This document shows, in pieces, positions 46,699-55,972 of a DNA stretch of 64,000 nt. The position numbers and the translations under genes were made by a program. Below the pieces are notes generated by a model. That model made no database searches, had not been told where the DNA came from, and worked only from the letters and a program-made list of their open reading frames with translations. The DNA comes from DASSJM01 sp036280655 (GTDB lineage: Bacteria; Actinomycetota; UBA4738; HRBIN12). The stretch spans positions 1-64,000 of the forward strand of contig DASUQI010000006.1 in assembly GCA_036280655.1 (NCBI GenBank), written 5' to 3'. Numbering within the stretch: position 1 is the stretch's first letter; every line of letters begins with the position of its first letter.

Positions 46699-47223
46699 AT
46701 GGAGGCACGGGGCGCGCCCTCGGTCGCGACGTCCGCGTACGTCGCCCTCGGCACGAACCTCGGCGACCGGCTCGAGCAGCTGCGAGCGGCCGTCCGGCTC
46801 CTCGCCGAGACGGACGGCGTCGACGTCGTGCGCTCGTCCCGCGTATTCGAGACCCAGCCCGTCGGCCCGCCGCAGCCGGCGTACCTGAACGCGGTGATCG
46901 AGGTCCGGACGACGCTCGCCCCGCGCGAGCTGCTCGAGGCCGCGCAGGCCATCGAGAACTCGCTCGGCCGCGAACGGGCCGAACGGTGGGGCCCGCGGAC
47001 GATCGACGTCGACATCCTCACGTTCGACGACCGGACGGTCGAGGAGCCGGACCTCGAGATCCCGCACCCACGGATGCACGAGCGCGGATTCGTCCTCGTC
47101 CCGCTCGCCGAGCTCGACGACGATCCGATGCTCCCCGGTGGGCGACGCCTGGCCGAGATCCGGTTGTCGCCCGACGTCGTGTTCGGCGTCCGGCCCTTCG
47201 CGCCGCCGCTCCCGGTGTCGTGA
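46699..47223 (+). CDS. folK: 2-amino-4-hydroxy-6-hydroxymethyldihydropteridine pyrophosphokinase
   Basis: 174 residues. Signatures are SAYVALGTNLGDRLEQL at the start, FETQPVGPPQPAYLNAVIEV, and the ATP/Mg segment RWGPRTIDVDILTFDD followed by IPHPRMHERGFVLVPLAEL. It pyrophosphorylates hydroxymethyldihydropterin for FolP. The start is four bases after the folB stop; the stop overlaps the next gene in GTGA. Confidence 0.95.
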   Translation: MEARGAPSVATSAYVALGTNLGDRLEQLRAAVRLLAETDGVDVVRSSRVFETQPVGPPQPAYLNAVIEVRTTLAPRELLEAAQAIENSLGRERAERWGPRTIDVDILTFDDRTVEEPDLEIPHPRMHERGFVLVPLAELDDDPMLPGGRRLAEIRLSPDVVFGVRPFAPPLPVS

Positions 47224-48464
47224 ACGACGCCGTCTGCTTCCGGTGCGACTGGCAGGGACGGCGATTGGGGCGGACATGCCCGAACTGCGGCGCCGCGCTC
47301 TTCCGCCCTGCCGATCGCGGTCCCGACCGGGCCGAGGCCCTCGACGAGGATGTCCCTCCGACCGGCGATCCCCGGGACGGACGAGGCGGCTCGCGCGTCG
47401 CGCTCGCGGTGGTCGTCGTGCTGGCGCTCGTGGCGGTCACGGCGTTCGAGCTGTTGCTCGACGACGCTCCCGACGCGGCTCCACGACCCTCGAGCCACGA
47501 GCTCGCCGCCGGCGGCAGGCTCGTGATCGTCGCCGGCACGGGCGGGGACGACTCGATCTGGGTGCTGGATCTGGCGTCGGGCGGCTCGCAACGCGGTCCG
47601 CAGGTCCCGAGCCGTGTGGTCGAGCTCGTCGACGTCTCCGCCGCCGAGCTCGGCGCGATCGGCATCGAGCGGCGACTGCGCGACGGCCGGACCGGTGTCG
47701 CGGTGCTCCCGGTGGTCGAACGCGACGGGGCGCCCGAGCGTGTCGGCCGCGGCGATCTCGTTGCGTGGGGCCCCGAGGGGCGCAGCGTCGTGTTCGCCAC
47801 GAATCGGGCACGATCCGGCGGCTGTCCTCGTGTGCGGATCCGTCTCGTCGCCATCAGGACGGGCGAGGTCGGGTGGGCGCTCGACGACCCCGGCTTCTGC
47901 GGGCCCGTGGTCTCGATCAGCCGGAGCTCCGCCGCGACGTACTTCACCGCTCCGTCGGGCGACCGCACCGGCGTGTACCTCACGGGCTCGGTCGGCGTCC
48001 CGCATCTCATGTTCGACGACGTGGCGGTCGTTTCCGCTTCCCCACCGGGGGCGTTCCTGCTGGCGCCCTCGCGCCGGACCGACGGCGCCGCGACGGGGGT
48101 CGATGGGACGGTACTCGGGTGGCAGGGGGTCGGAGGGCCGCTGACGATCGGCCGCGGGGACGACCCACTGATCGTCGAGCGCGTGCTCGCGTGGTCGTCC
48201 GACGGGGCGGAGGTCGCGCTCGTCGGCTCGGTCGGGGAGACCGCCGGCGTCTTCCGGCTCGATGCGGGCTCCGGCACCGGCGTGCGCGAACCCGAGCTCG
48301 TGCTCGGATCGGCGGACGTGCTGGACGCGTCGTTCGGGGTGGACGGGTCGCTCTTCCTCAGCCTTCCCGGCGAGATCGTCGTCCAGCGGGACGGTTCGAT
48401 CTCGCGGCTGCAGCTCCCGGACGGCGCCCGCGATGTGACCGGGCCGATCCTCTGGATCCCCTGA
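47220..48464 (+). CDS. Zinc-ribbon membrane protein with propeller-like outer domain
   Basis: 414 residues. The N-terminus has two CxxC pairs (VCFRCDW and TCPNCGAALF), a zinc ribbon in the cytoplasm. A helix (VALAVVVVLALVAVTAFELLL) near residue 65 anchors it, and the outer ~320 residues have recurring beta patterns (IWVLDLASGG, VAWGPEGRSVVFA, LAWSSDGAEVALVG) like a beta-propeller. No family is recognised. It overlaps folK in GTGA and occupies the position of the membrane proteins that follow folK in mycobacteria, but with different architecture. Confidence 0.75.
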   Translation: MNDAVCFRCDWQGRRLGRTCPNCGAALFRPADRGPDRAEALDEDVPPTGDPRDGRGGSRVALAVVVVLALVAVTAFELLLDDAPDAAPRPSSHELAAGGRLVIVAGTGGDDSIWVLDLASGGSQRGPQVPSRVVELVDVSAAELGAIGIERRLRDGRTGVAVLPVVERDGAPERVGRGDLVAWGPEGRSVVFATNRARSGGCPRVRIRLVAIRTGEVGWALDDPGFCGPVVSISRSSAATYFTAPSGDRTGVYLTGSVGVPHLMFDDVAVVSASPPGAFLLAPSRRTDGAATGVDGTVLGWQGVGGPLTIGRGDDPLIVERVLAWSSDGAEVALVGSVGETAGVFRLDAGSGTGVREPELVLGSADVLDASFGVDGSLFLSLPGEIVVQRDGSISRLQLPDGARDVTGPILWIP

Positions 48465-48484
48465 GTCCGCGGACCGTGGAGCGG

Positions 48485-48490
48485 GATACT
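48485..48490 (+). promoter_or_regulatory. -10-like hexamer before the DUF2520 gene
   Basis: GATACT is followed by CCCTCG and then the GTG at 48497, in a 32-base gap. As no ribosome site is present, a leaderless transcript for the pantothenate/CoA genes is likely. Confidence 0.45.
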
Positions 48491-48496
48491 CCCTCG

Positions 48497-49360
48497 GTGG
48501 ACATCGCCGTCATCGGAGCCGGCCGCGTCGGCACCGGGCTCGCCGTGTTGTGGCAGCGGGCCGGTCATCGCATCGCGGCCGTGGCGGGGGGCGCCGCGAC
48601 GCCCGAACGCGCCGCTCGGTTCCTGCCGGGCGTGCCCGTCCTCGACGACACCGCCGCCGCATCGAACGCCAGCGTCGTCGTCATCGCCACGCCGGATGCG
48701 GCGATCGAGCCCGTCTGCCGGATGCTGTCGAGCGCGGGGGCGCTCGACGACGCGACGGCCGTCGTCCACGCGAGCGGGGCGACCGGCCTGGAGGCGCTCG
48801 GGGCCGCCGCGACGCTCGGCGCCGCAACGCTCTCGGTCCATCCGCTGCAGACCTGCCCGACGGTCGAGGCGGCCGTCGAGCGGGTCCCCGGCGCGGCCTT
48901 CGCCGTCACGGCGCTCGACGACGCGGGCTACGACCTCGGCGAACGGCTCGCCCGTGACGCCGGCGGCCGCCCGTTCCGGATCGCCGACGAGCTGAAGCCG
49001 CTGTACCACGCGGCCGCCGTCTTCGCGTCGAACTACCTCGTCACGGTGACCGCGATCGCCGAAGCGCTCGAACGCTCCGCCGGCCTCGATGATCCGCTCG
49101 GCGCCCTCGCGCCGCTGCAGGCGGCGACGCTCGCGAACGTCGAACGCGTCGGTCCCGCCGCCGCCCTCACCGGTCCGGCCGTCCGCGGCGACGCGGTGAG
49201 CGTGCGCCGGAACCTGGAGGCGCTCGCGAATCACGCCCCCGAGGCCGTCCGCCCCTACGTCGCGCTCGCCGACCTCACGCTCGGGCTCGCGGAGCGCTCC
49301 GGACGGCTCCCGGCGGACGGCCGCGAGGCGGTGGAGGAGGAGCTCGCGCGGTGGAGGTGA
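48497..49360 (+). CDS. Rossmann-fold protein with DUF2520 domain
   Basis: 287 residues. The N-terminal dinucleotide-binding motif is IAVIGAGRVGTGLA. HASGATGLEAL and VHPLQT, and the later ELKPLYHAAAVFASNYLV, are typical of the Rossmann-like/DUF2520 family, which resembles NADP-dependent beta-hydroxyacid dehydrogenases and ketopantoate reductase. It is always found next to panC in many actinobacteria, including mycobacteria, so a role near pantothenate synthesis is suspected; no reaction is proven. GTG start, leaderless candidate. Its end overlaps panC by 10 bases. Confidence 0.85.
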   Translation: MDIAVIGAGRVGTGLAVLWQRAGHRIAAVAGGAATPERAARFLPGVPVLDDTAAASNASVVVIATPDAAIEPVCRMLSSAGALDDATAVVHASGATGLEALGAAATLGAATLSVHPLQTCPTVEAAVERVPGAAFAVTALDDAGYDLGERLARDAGGRPFRIADELKPLYHAAAVFASNYLVTVTAIAEALERSAGLDDPLGALAPLQAATLANVERVGPAAALTGPAVRGDAVSVRRNLEALANHAPEAVRPYVALADLTLGLAERSGRLPADGREAVEEELARWR

Positions 49361-50202
49361 TCCGGACGGTGGCCGAGGCCCGCGCGGCCTGCGACCGGAT
49401 CCGAGCGGACGGCCGGACCGTCGGCTTCGTCGCGACGATGGGGGCGTTCCACGAGGGGCACCGCGTGCTGATGCGCCGCGCGCGCGCCGAACGCGACGCG
49501 CTCGTCGTCTCGATCTTCGTGAACCCGCTGCAGTTCGGTGACCGCCGCGACCTGGATGCGTACCCGAGGGACGAGGATGCGGACCTGGCCGACACCGAAC
49601 GCGAGGGCGCGGCGCTCGTGTTCGCGCCGTCCGTGAGCGAGATGTATCCGGACGGCGAGCCCGAGATCACGGTCGACCCGGGGCCGCTCGGCGAACGGAT
49701 CGAGGGGGCCTCCCGGCCCGGCCACTTCCGGGGCGTCGCGACGGTCGTCGCGAGGCTCTGCGGGATCGTCGGCCCCTCCACGTCGTACTTCGGCGAGAAG
49801 GACGCGCAGCAGCTCGCCGTGATCCGCCGGATGGTCCGCGACCTCTCGATCCCGGTCGAGATCGTGCCGTGCCCGATCGTGCGCGAGCCCGACGGCGTCG
49901 CGCTGTCGAGCCGTAACGCGCGGCTCACGCCCGACCAGCGCGAGGCGGCACCCTGCCTGTTCCTCGCGCTCGGCGAGGCGGCCGCGATGACCCGGTCCGG
50001 AGAGCGGGACGCCGGCACGCTGATCGCGGTGATGGCGCGCGAGATCGGCGCCACCGCGGCCGCCCGCCTCGACTACGCGACCGTGGTCGACGATCGCACG
50101 TTCGAGGAGATCGCCACGGTCGGCCCGCCGGCCAGGGCCCTCGTCGCTGCGCGGTTCGGCGACGTCCGGTTGATCGACAACCTGCTGCTGCCCCTCCCTT
50201 GA
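49351..50202 (+). CDS. panC: Pantothenate synthetase
   Basis: 283 residues. The ATP-binding HIGH-like element is VATMGAFHEGHRVLMRRA, followed by VVSIFVNPLQFG, and the KMSKS-like CALSSRNARLTPDQRE region near residue 185 (LSSRN). FGEKDAQQLAVIRRMVRDL is the family signature. It condenses pantoate and beta-alanine. GTG start within the end of the DUF2520 gene. The gap to coaX is 109 bases and holds no panD, the usual neighbour that supplies beta-alanine. Confidence 0.95.
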   Translation: MEVIRTVAEARAACDRIRADGRTVGFVATMGAFHEGHRVLMRRARAERDALVVSIFVNPLQFGDRRDLDAYPRDEDADLADTEREGAALVFAPSVSEMYPDGEPEITVDPGPLGERIEGASRPGHFRGVATVVARLCGIVGPSTSYFGEKDAQQLAVIRRMVRDLSIPVEIVPCPIVREPDGVALSSRNARLTPDQREAAPCLFLALGEAAAMTRSGERDAGTLIAVMAREIGATAAARLDYATVVDDRTFEEIATVGPPARALVAARFGDVRLIDNLLLPLP

Positions 50203-50311
50203 TCCGCGCGGCCGACCGCATCGCCCACCATCGGCCTGACCGCGGCGCTCGTGAGCGTGTCGGCCCACCCTCGCGCGTGGCAGGATTGGCCGTCCGGGAG
50301 GTGAGGCGCGC

Positions 50312-51094
50312 GTGCTGCTCGCCGTGAACGTCGGCAACACGAACACGGTCCTCGGGGTCTACCGCGGCGCCGAGCTCGAGCACCGCTGGCGGCTGTCCAC
50401 GGAGCTCGAGCGCACCGCCGACGAGCTCGCGGTGCTGTTCGCCGGCCTCCTGGATCAGGTGGACCTCTCGTTCGGCAACCAGATCACCGGCGTCGTGGTC
50501 AGCTCCGTCGTGCCGACGATGACCTCCTCCCTCCGCGAGATGGTGACCCGGTACTTCAACTTCCCGCCCGTGGTCGTCGAGCCGGGGACGAAGACCGGCC
50601 TGTCGATCCAGACGGACAACCCGAGGGAGGTCGGCGCCGACCGGATCGTGAACGCGCTCGCGGCGTTCCATCGGTTCGGCGGGCCATGCATCGTGATCGA
50701 CTTCGGCACCGCGACCACCTACGATGCCGTGTCCGAGAAGGGTGAGTTCCTCGGCGGCGCGATCGCGCCCGGCGTGCAGACCTCGAACGCGGCGCTCGCG
50801 CGTGAGACGGCGCGGCTCCCGCAGGTCGAGCTGCAGACGCCCCGCTCGGTGATCGGCAAGAACACGGTGGACGCGATCCAGTCCGCGCTGATCTTCGGGA
50901 CGGCCGCCGAGACGGACGGGATGATCGAGCGGATGCGCAAGGAGCTCGGCGGGAGCGCGACGGTCGTGGCCACCGGCGGCCTTGCCTCGCAGATCGTCCC
51001 GCAGTGTCAGTTCGTGGACGAACAGGACCCGTGGCTCACGCTCGAAGGCCTCCGGCTCGTGTTCGAACGCAACGTCGGGTCCCCGGATGCCTGA
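50312..51094 (+). CDS. coaX: Type III pantothenate kinase
   Basis: 260 residues of the ASKHA fold. The N-terminal phosphate loop is LLAVNVGNTNTVLGVY, then GADRIVNALAAFH and VIDFGTATTYDAVSEKGEFLGGAIAPG with the catalytic Asp, and VVATGGLASQIV near the end. It performs the first step of CoA synthesis. GTG start with GGGAGG about 10 bases upstream. The end overlaps lysS by 8 bases, which couples CoA and tRNA-charging genes as in other actinobacteria. Confidence 0.95.
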   Translation: MLLAVNVGNTNTVLGVYRGAELEHRWRLSTELERTADELAVLFAGLLDQVDLSFGNQITGVVVSSVVPTMTSSLREMVTRYFNFPPVVVEPGTKTGLSIQTDNPREVGADRIVNALAAFHRFGGPCIVIDFGTATTYDAVSEKGEFLGGAIAPGVQTSNAALARETARLPQVELQTPRSVIGKNTVDAIQSALIFGTAAETDGMIERMRKELGGSATVVATGGLASQIVPQCQFVDEQDPWLTLEGLRLVFERNVGSPDA

Positions 51095-52598
51095 CGAACC
51101 GTCCCCGGGGGGCGACGAGCCCACCGGCAGGGAGGCCGAGGTCCTGAAGGCGCGGCGCGAGAGCCGCGAGCGCCTCGGCGACCGCGCGTTCGCGCTGAAC
51201 CTCTCGCAGGCGCTCGGCGTCGACGAACCCGATGCCGTGGCGACGATCCGCGGGACGCATGGCGACCTCGCGGCCGACACGACCACCGACGAACGCCGAA
51301 CGGTCGCCGGCCGCATCGTCCTGAAGCGTGACATGGGCAAGCTCGCGTTCCTCGTCCTACGGGACCGAACGGGCGATCTCCAGCTCGTGGTGAACGAGCA
51401 GACGGACCCCGAGAGCCGCGGGCTCCTGACCGACGTCGACCTCGGCGACATCGTCGGCGCCACGGGGGGCGTCGGAACGACCCGCAAGGGCGAGCTGAGC
51501 GTGTTCGTCGACCGGCTCGTGATGCTCACGAAGGCGCTCAGGCCGCTGCCCGAGAAGTGGCACGGGCTCAAGGACCCCGAGCTCCAGCAGCGCCAACGAG
51601 CCCTGCATCTCGCCACCGATCCCGAGGCTCGCGCGTTCGTCGACGCGCGCGCGACGACGCTCCGGGCGGTCCGCGCCTACCTGGACGAGCGCGGGTTCGT
51701 CGAGGTCGAGACGCCGGTCCTGCAGACGATCGCGGGTGGCGCGATGGCGCGGCCGTTCGTGACGCACCACCGGGACCTCGACATGGACCTGTACCTGCGG
51801 ATCTCGCTCGAGCTGTTCCTGAAGCGCCTGTTGGTCGGCGGGCTCGAACGCGTCTACGAGATCGGACGCAACTTCCGCAACGAGGGCGTCGGGTGGAAGT
51901 ACAACCCCGAGTTCACGATGCTCGAGCTCTACCAGGCCTTCGCGGACTACGAGACGATGATGGACGTCACCCGCGACCTCGTGCAGGCGAGCGCGCGCGA
52001 GGTCGCCGGATCGCTGCAGGTCACGTTCCGCGACCACGAGATCGACCTCGGCGGCGAGTGGCGGCGGATCACGGTCCTCGGCGGCGTCTCGGAAGCCGTC
52101 GGCGAGGAGATCACGCTCGATCGCCCGGATCTCGCACAGCTCACCGAACGCCAAGACCTGCCGGTCGACCCCTCGTGGCCGCCCGGCAAGCTCGTCCTCG
52201 AGCTGTTCGAGAAGCTCGTGGAGCCGAACCTGATCCAGCCGACGTTCGTGATGGACTTCCCGCGCGACGTGTCGCCGCTCGCGCGCCCGCACCGCGACGA
52301 CCCGAGCCTCACCGAGCACGTCGACCCGGTGATCGGCGGCATGGAGCTCGGCACCGGGTACTCCGAGCTCACGGACCCCGACGAGCAGCGGGCGAAGTTC
52401 GTGCTCCAGCAGATGGCCCGGGAGGCGGGTGAGGAGGAGACCCACCCGTTCGACGAGGACTTCCTCCGGGCCCTCGAGCACGGGATGCCGCCGGCGGGCG
52501 GGCTGGGGATCGGGATCGACCGACTCCTGATGCTGCTCACGGACGCTGCGAGCGTTCGAGAGGTCGTGCTGTTCCCGCTCCACCGCCCGGCCGACTGA
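51087..52598 (+). CDS. lysS: Lysyl-tRNA synthetase, class II
   Basis: 503 residues. After an N-terminal helix comes the OB-fold anticodon-binding domain (TVAGRIVLKRDMGKLAFLVL). The class II catalytic core has motif 1 around GFVEVETPVLQTIAGGAMARPF, given here only as key pieces, motif 2 FRNEGVGWKYNPEFTMLELY, and motif 3 GLGIGIDRLLMLLTD. It charges tRNA-Lys. ATG overlaps coaX by 8 bases. Convergent with the receiver gene 27 bases away; no hairpin is seen between them. Confidence 0.96.
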   Translation: MPDEPSPGGDEPTGREAEVLKARRESRERLGDRAFALNLSQALGVDEPDAVATIRGTHGDLAADTTTDERRTVAGRIVLKRDMGKLAFLVLRDRTGDLQLVVNEQTDPESRGLLTDVDLGDIVGATGGVGTTRKGELSVFVDRLVMLTKALRPLPEKWHGLKDPELQQRQRALHLATDPEARAFVDARATTLRAVRAYLDERGFVEVETPVLQTIAGGAMARPFVTHHRDLDMDLYLRISLELFLKRLLVGGLERVYEIGRNFRNEGVGWKYNPEFTMLELYQAFADYETMMDVTRDLVQASAREVAGSLQVTFRDHEIDLGGEWRRITVLGGVSEAVGEEITLDRPDLAQLTERQDLPVDPSWPPGKLVLELFEKLVEPNLIQPTFVMDFPRDVSPLARPHRDDPSLTEHVDPVIGGMELGTGYSELTDPDEQRAKFVLQQMAREAGEEETHPFDEDFLRALEHGMPPAGGLGIGIDRLLMLLTDAASVREVVLFPLHRPAD

Positions 52599-52625
52599 CC
52601 GGCCCGAGCTTGTGCGCTTGTGCTT

Positions 52626-53000
52626 CTAGGAGGCGCTCTCGGCGGCCTCGTGGAGCACGATCACGATGTCCTCGAGCGCGGTGCCCTTGGCCAGGAACCC
52701 CGAGGCGCCGGCTTGCCGGGCCTCCTTCTCCACGCCGGGGTCGGCGTGGGCGGTGAGGATCACGACGGGCAACTCGGGCTTCTCCGCGTGGATCTGGCGC
52801 ATGGCCTCGATGCCGTCGAAGTCCGGCATCGACAGGTCCATCAGGACGAGATCGGGGTCGTCCTCCCGGGCGCGCGTGGTCGCCTCCTGCCCTCCCGAGG
52901 CTTCCCCTGCAACCTCGATCCCCCGCACCAACCTGAGCGCGGAGGTCAAGGCACGACGGAACGCGGGGTGGTCATCGACGATCAAGACCCGCAACGTCAT
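52626..53000 (-). CDS. Stand-alone response-regulator receiver protein
   Basis: 124 residues, a receiver only. Acidic pocket LRVLIVDDHPAFRRAL, phospho-acceptor Asp in DLVLMDLSMPDFDG, Thr in VVILTAHAD and Lys in GFLAKGTALED. No output domain follows the ~120 residues. The ATG has AAAAGGAGA just upstream. It stands alone, without a kinase next to it, between lysS and clpC; a link to the kinase island is possible but not shown. Confidence 0.88.
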   Translation of the reverse strand: MTLRVLIVDDHPAFRRALTSALRLVRGIEVAGEASGGQEATTRAREDDPDLVLMDLSMPDFDGIEAMRQIHAEKPELPVVILTAHADPGVEKEARQAGASGFLAKGTALEDIVIVLHEAAESAS

Positions 53001-53423
53001 CGTCTCCTTTTCGGGGAAGGACCCTCGAGGAAGACCCTTCCGAACACAGGAATCCTGCCCGAGGGTCGGCGCCCCTACAACGCCCCGAATGGCTGAACTT
53101 GCATGGCCCATTCGGGCTAACTCACCGTCTGACGGCCTACGCCATGTACATTCCCCCTCATCCCGAGCGCGCGTTCTACCGAATAACTCGGGAAAGAACC
53201 GCGTTAGACGGAACGAGAGCGGTGATCGAGATGGGTCGAAACGGTTCGGGAGCCGGCGTCCTGGTCGTTCGGAGGTCGGGGGTATACTCCCTTGCGTGGA
53301 GCGCTTCGGAAGGCGCACTGAACCATGCCGGACCGGAGCGCTCGACCCGCCTCGGGGGTAGGACGGGGTCCGTGGATCCCCGGGGCCGTTCAGTAGACAG
53401 GGCTCCGGCCCCGAGGGAGTGAC
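53001..53423 (+). promoter_or_regulatory. 423-base intergenic region with the clpC promoter
   Basis: No convincing gene is seen. TATACT (53283-53288) is the best -10 in the region and is centred in the near-palindrome GGGGTATACTCCC; CTGGTC (53261-53266) is a weak -35 with a 16-base spacer. It would give a leader of about 130 bases before clpC. The segment 53140-53220 is less GC-rich than its surroundings, as expected of regulatory DNA shared with the minus-strand receiver gene. Confidence 0.5.
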
Positions 53424-55916
53424 ATGTTCGAGCGGTTCACGGATCGGGCCCGCCGGGTCGTCGTCCTCGCCCAGGAAGAGGCGAGGATGCTCAACCACAA
53501 TTACATCGGCACCGAGCACATCCTGCTCGGGCTGATCCACGAGGGCGAAGGCGTCGCTGCAAAGGCGCTCGACAGTCTGAGCATCAACCTCGACGCGGTG
53601 CGTCAGCAGGTCGAGGAGATCATCGGCCAGGGGCAGGCCGCGCCCACCGGACACATCCCGTTCACGCCGCGCGCGAAGAAGGTGCTCGAACTGTCTCTGC
53701 GCGAGGCGCTCCAGCTCGGCCACAACTACATCGGCACCGAGCACATCCTGCTGGGGTTGATCCGCGAGGGCGAGGGCGTCGCCGCGCAGGTGCTGCAGAA
53801 GCTCGGCGCGGACCTCAATCGCGTTCGTCAGACCGTGATCCAGCTCCTGTCCGGCTACACCGCCGGCAAGGGCGAGACGACCCCGGGCGGCCAGGGCGAG
53901 GGCCAGGGCGGCCAGGGCTCGATGGTGCTCGACCAGTTCGGGCGGAACCTCACGCAGCTCGCGCGCGACACGAAGCTCGACCCGGTGATCGGTCGCGAGA
54001 AGGAGATCGAGCGCGTGATGCAGGTGCTCTCGCGCCGGACGAAGAACAACCCCGTGCTGATCGGCGAGCCCGGCGTCGGCAAGACCGCGATCGTCGAGGG
54101 ACTCGCGCAGGACATCGTCCGCGGCGAGGTGCCCGAGACGCTCAAGGACAAGCAGATCTACACGCTCGACCTCGGCGCGCTCGTCGCCGGTTCCCGCTAC
54201 CGCGGCGACTTCGAGGAGCGGCTGAAGAAGGTCCTGAAGGAGATCCGCACCCGCGGCGACATCGTGCTGTTCATCGACGAGCTCCACACGCTCGTCGGCG
54301 CCGGCGCAGCCGAAGGGGCGATCGACGCGGCGAGCATCCTGAAGCCGATGCTCGCGCGTGGCGAGCTCCAGACGATCGGGGCGACCACCCGCGACGAGTA
54401 CCGCAAGCACCTCGAGAAGGACGCGGCGCTCGAGCGGCGGTTCCAGCCGATCAACGTCGAGGAGCCCACCGTCGCGCACTCGATCGAGATCCTGAAGGGG
54501 CTGCGGGACCGGTACGAGGCGCACCACCGCGTCTCGTTCACCGACGACGCGCTCGTGGCGGCCGCGAACCTGTCCGACCGCTACATCAGCGACCGGTTCC
54601 TGCCGGACAAGGCGATCGACCTGATCGACGAGGCCGGTTCGCGGATGCGGATCCGCCGCATGACCGCGCCGCCGGACGTGCGCGAGGTCGACGAGAAGAT
54701 CGCCGAGGTGCGGCTCAAGAAGGAGTCGGCGATCGACTCTCAGGACTTCGAGCGCGCGGCGTCGCTCCGCGACGAGGAGCGCCAGCTGCTCGAGGAGCGC
54801 CAGCGTCGCGAGCGCGAGTGGAAGTCCGGCGAGATGGACGTGCTCTCCGAGGTGGACGAGGAGGAGATCGCCGAGGTCCTGTCCACCTGGACCGGCATCC
54901 CGGTGTTCAAGCTCACCGAGGAGGAGACGGAGAAGCTGCTCCGCATGGAGGACGAGCTCCACAAGCGGATCATCAGCCAGGAGGACTCGATCAAGGCGGT
55001 CAGCAAGGCGATCCGCCGCACCCGGGCCGGCCTGAAGGACCCCAAGCGCCCGTCCGGCTCGTTCATCTTCCTCGGCCCCTCGGGCGTCGGGAAGACCGAG
55101 CTCTCCAAGGCGCTCGCCGAGTTCCTGTTCGGCGACGAGGACACGCTCGTGCAGCTCGACATGTCCGAGTACATGGAGAAGCACACGGTGAGCCGGCTGA
55201 TCGGATCGCCCCCGGGTTACGTCGGCTACGAGGAGGGCGGCCAGCTCACCGAGGCCGTCCGCCGCAAACCGTTCAGCGTGATCCTGTTCGACGAGATCGA
55301 GAAGGCCCACCCCGACGTGTTCAACACGCTCCTGCAGATCCTGGAGGACGGGCGGCTGACCGACTCGCAGGGCCACCAGGTGGACTTCAAGAACACCGTG
55401 ATCATCATGACGTCGAACCTCGGCACCCGGGACATCCAGAAGGGCCCGGGGATCGGGTTCGCGGCTCGCCCCGACGAGAAGCTCACGTACGAGCGGATGA
55501 AGGACCGAGTCATGGACGAGCTCAAGAAGAGCTTCCGTCCGGAGTTCCTGAACCGCATCGACGAGGTCATCGTCTTCCACTCGCTCTCGCCGGAGGACGT
55601 GAAGCAGATCGTCGACCTGATGATGAAGCGGGTCACCGAGCAGCTGAAGGCGAAGGACCTCGAGATCGAGCTGACCGACGCCGCCAAGACCCTGCTCGCC
55701 GAGAAGGGCTACGACCCGGCGCTCGGCGCGCGGCCGCTGCGTCGCGAGATCCAGCGGCTCGTCGAGGACCCGCTGTCCGAGAAGCTGCTCTGGAAGGAGT
55801 TCCGCGCCGGGCAGACCGTGATCGTGGACGCTCGCGACGGCGAGATCGTGTTCGAGGGCGCCGGGGTTCCGCCCGACGTGCCCCCGGTTGAGCTCGCGGG
55901 CTCGCAGGAGGGCTGA
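53424..55916 (+). CDS. clpC: ATP-dependent Clp protease ATPase subunit ClpC
   Basis: 830 residues. Two Clp N-terminal repeats (NYIGTEHILLGLIHEGEG and NYIGTEHILLGLIREGEG) lead to AAA module 1 (Walker A GEPGVGKTAIVEG, Walker B VLFIDELH), a middle coiled region with a UVR-like segment (QDFERAASLRDEERQLLEE), and AAA module 2 (LGPSGVGKTELSKAL, ILFDEIEKAHPD) with C-terminal sensor GARPLRREIQRLVEDPL. It unfolds substrates for ClpP. ATG with GGGAG upstream. The position after lysS is as in mycobacteria. Confidence 0.97.
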   Translation: MFERFTDRARRVVVLAQEEARMLNHNYIGTEHILLGLIHEGEGVAAKALDSLSINLDAVRQQVEEIIGQGQAAPTGHIPFTPRAKKVLELSLREALQLGHNYIGTEHILLGLIREGEGVAAQVLQKLGADLNRVRQTVIQLLSGYTAGKGETTPGGQGEGQGGQGSMVLDQFGRNLTQLARDTKLDPVIGREKEIERVMQVLSRRTKNNPVLIGEPGVGKTAIVEGLAQDIVRGEVPETLKDKQIYTLDLGALVAGSRYRGDFEERLKKVLKEIRTRGDIVLFIDELHTLVGAGAAEGAIDAASILKPMLARGELQTIGATTRDEYRKHLEKDAALERRFQPINVEEPTVAHSIEILKGLRDRYEAHHRVSFTDDALVAAANLSDRYISDRFLPDKAIDLIDEAGSRMRIRRMTAPPDVREVDEKIAEVRLKKESAIDSQDFERAASLRDEERQLLEERQRREREWKSGEMDVLSEVDEEEIAEVLSTWTGIPVFKLTEEETEKLLRMEDELHKRIISQEDSIKAVSKAIRRTRAGLKDPKRPSGSFIFLGPSGVGKTELSKALAEFLFGDEDTLVQLDMSEYMEKHTVSRLIGSPPGYVGYEEGGQLTEAVRRKPFSVILFDEIEKAHPDVFNTLLQILEDGRLTDSQGHQVDFKNTVIIMTSNLGTRDIQKGPGIGFAARPDEKLTYERMKDRVMDELKKSFRPEFLNRIDEVIVFHSLSPEDVKQIVDLMMKRVTEQLKAKDLEIELTDAAKTLLAEKGYDPALGARPLRREIQRLVEDPLSEKLLWKEFRAGQTVIVDARDGEIVFEGAGVPPDVPPVELAGSQEG

Positions 55917-55972
55917 GTCGGGTAAGGAGATCGTGGGTTCGGCGTGGCCGCGCCGGACCCCGCAAGACCGAG

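Noticed and set aside
52620..53096. 158-codon plus-strand frame antisense to the receiver at 52626
   Set aside because: The minus strand encodes a complete receiver with all phosphorylation residues; this is its shadow.
53099..53422. 107-codon open frame upstream of clpC
   Set aside because: No ribosome site, no recognisable pattern, covers the probable clpC promoter and ends directly before clpC.
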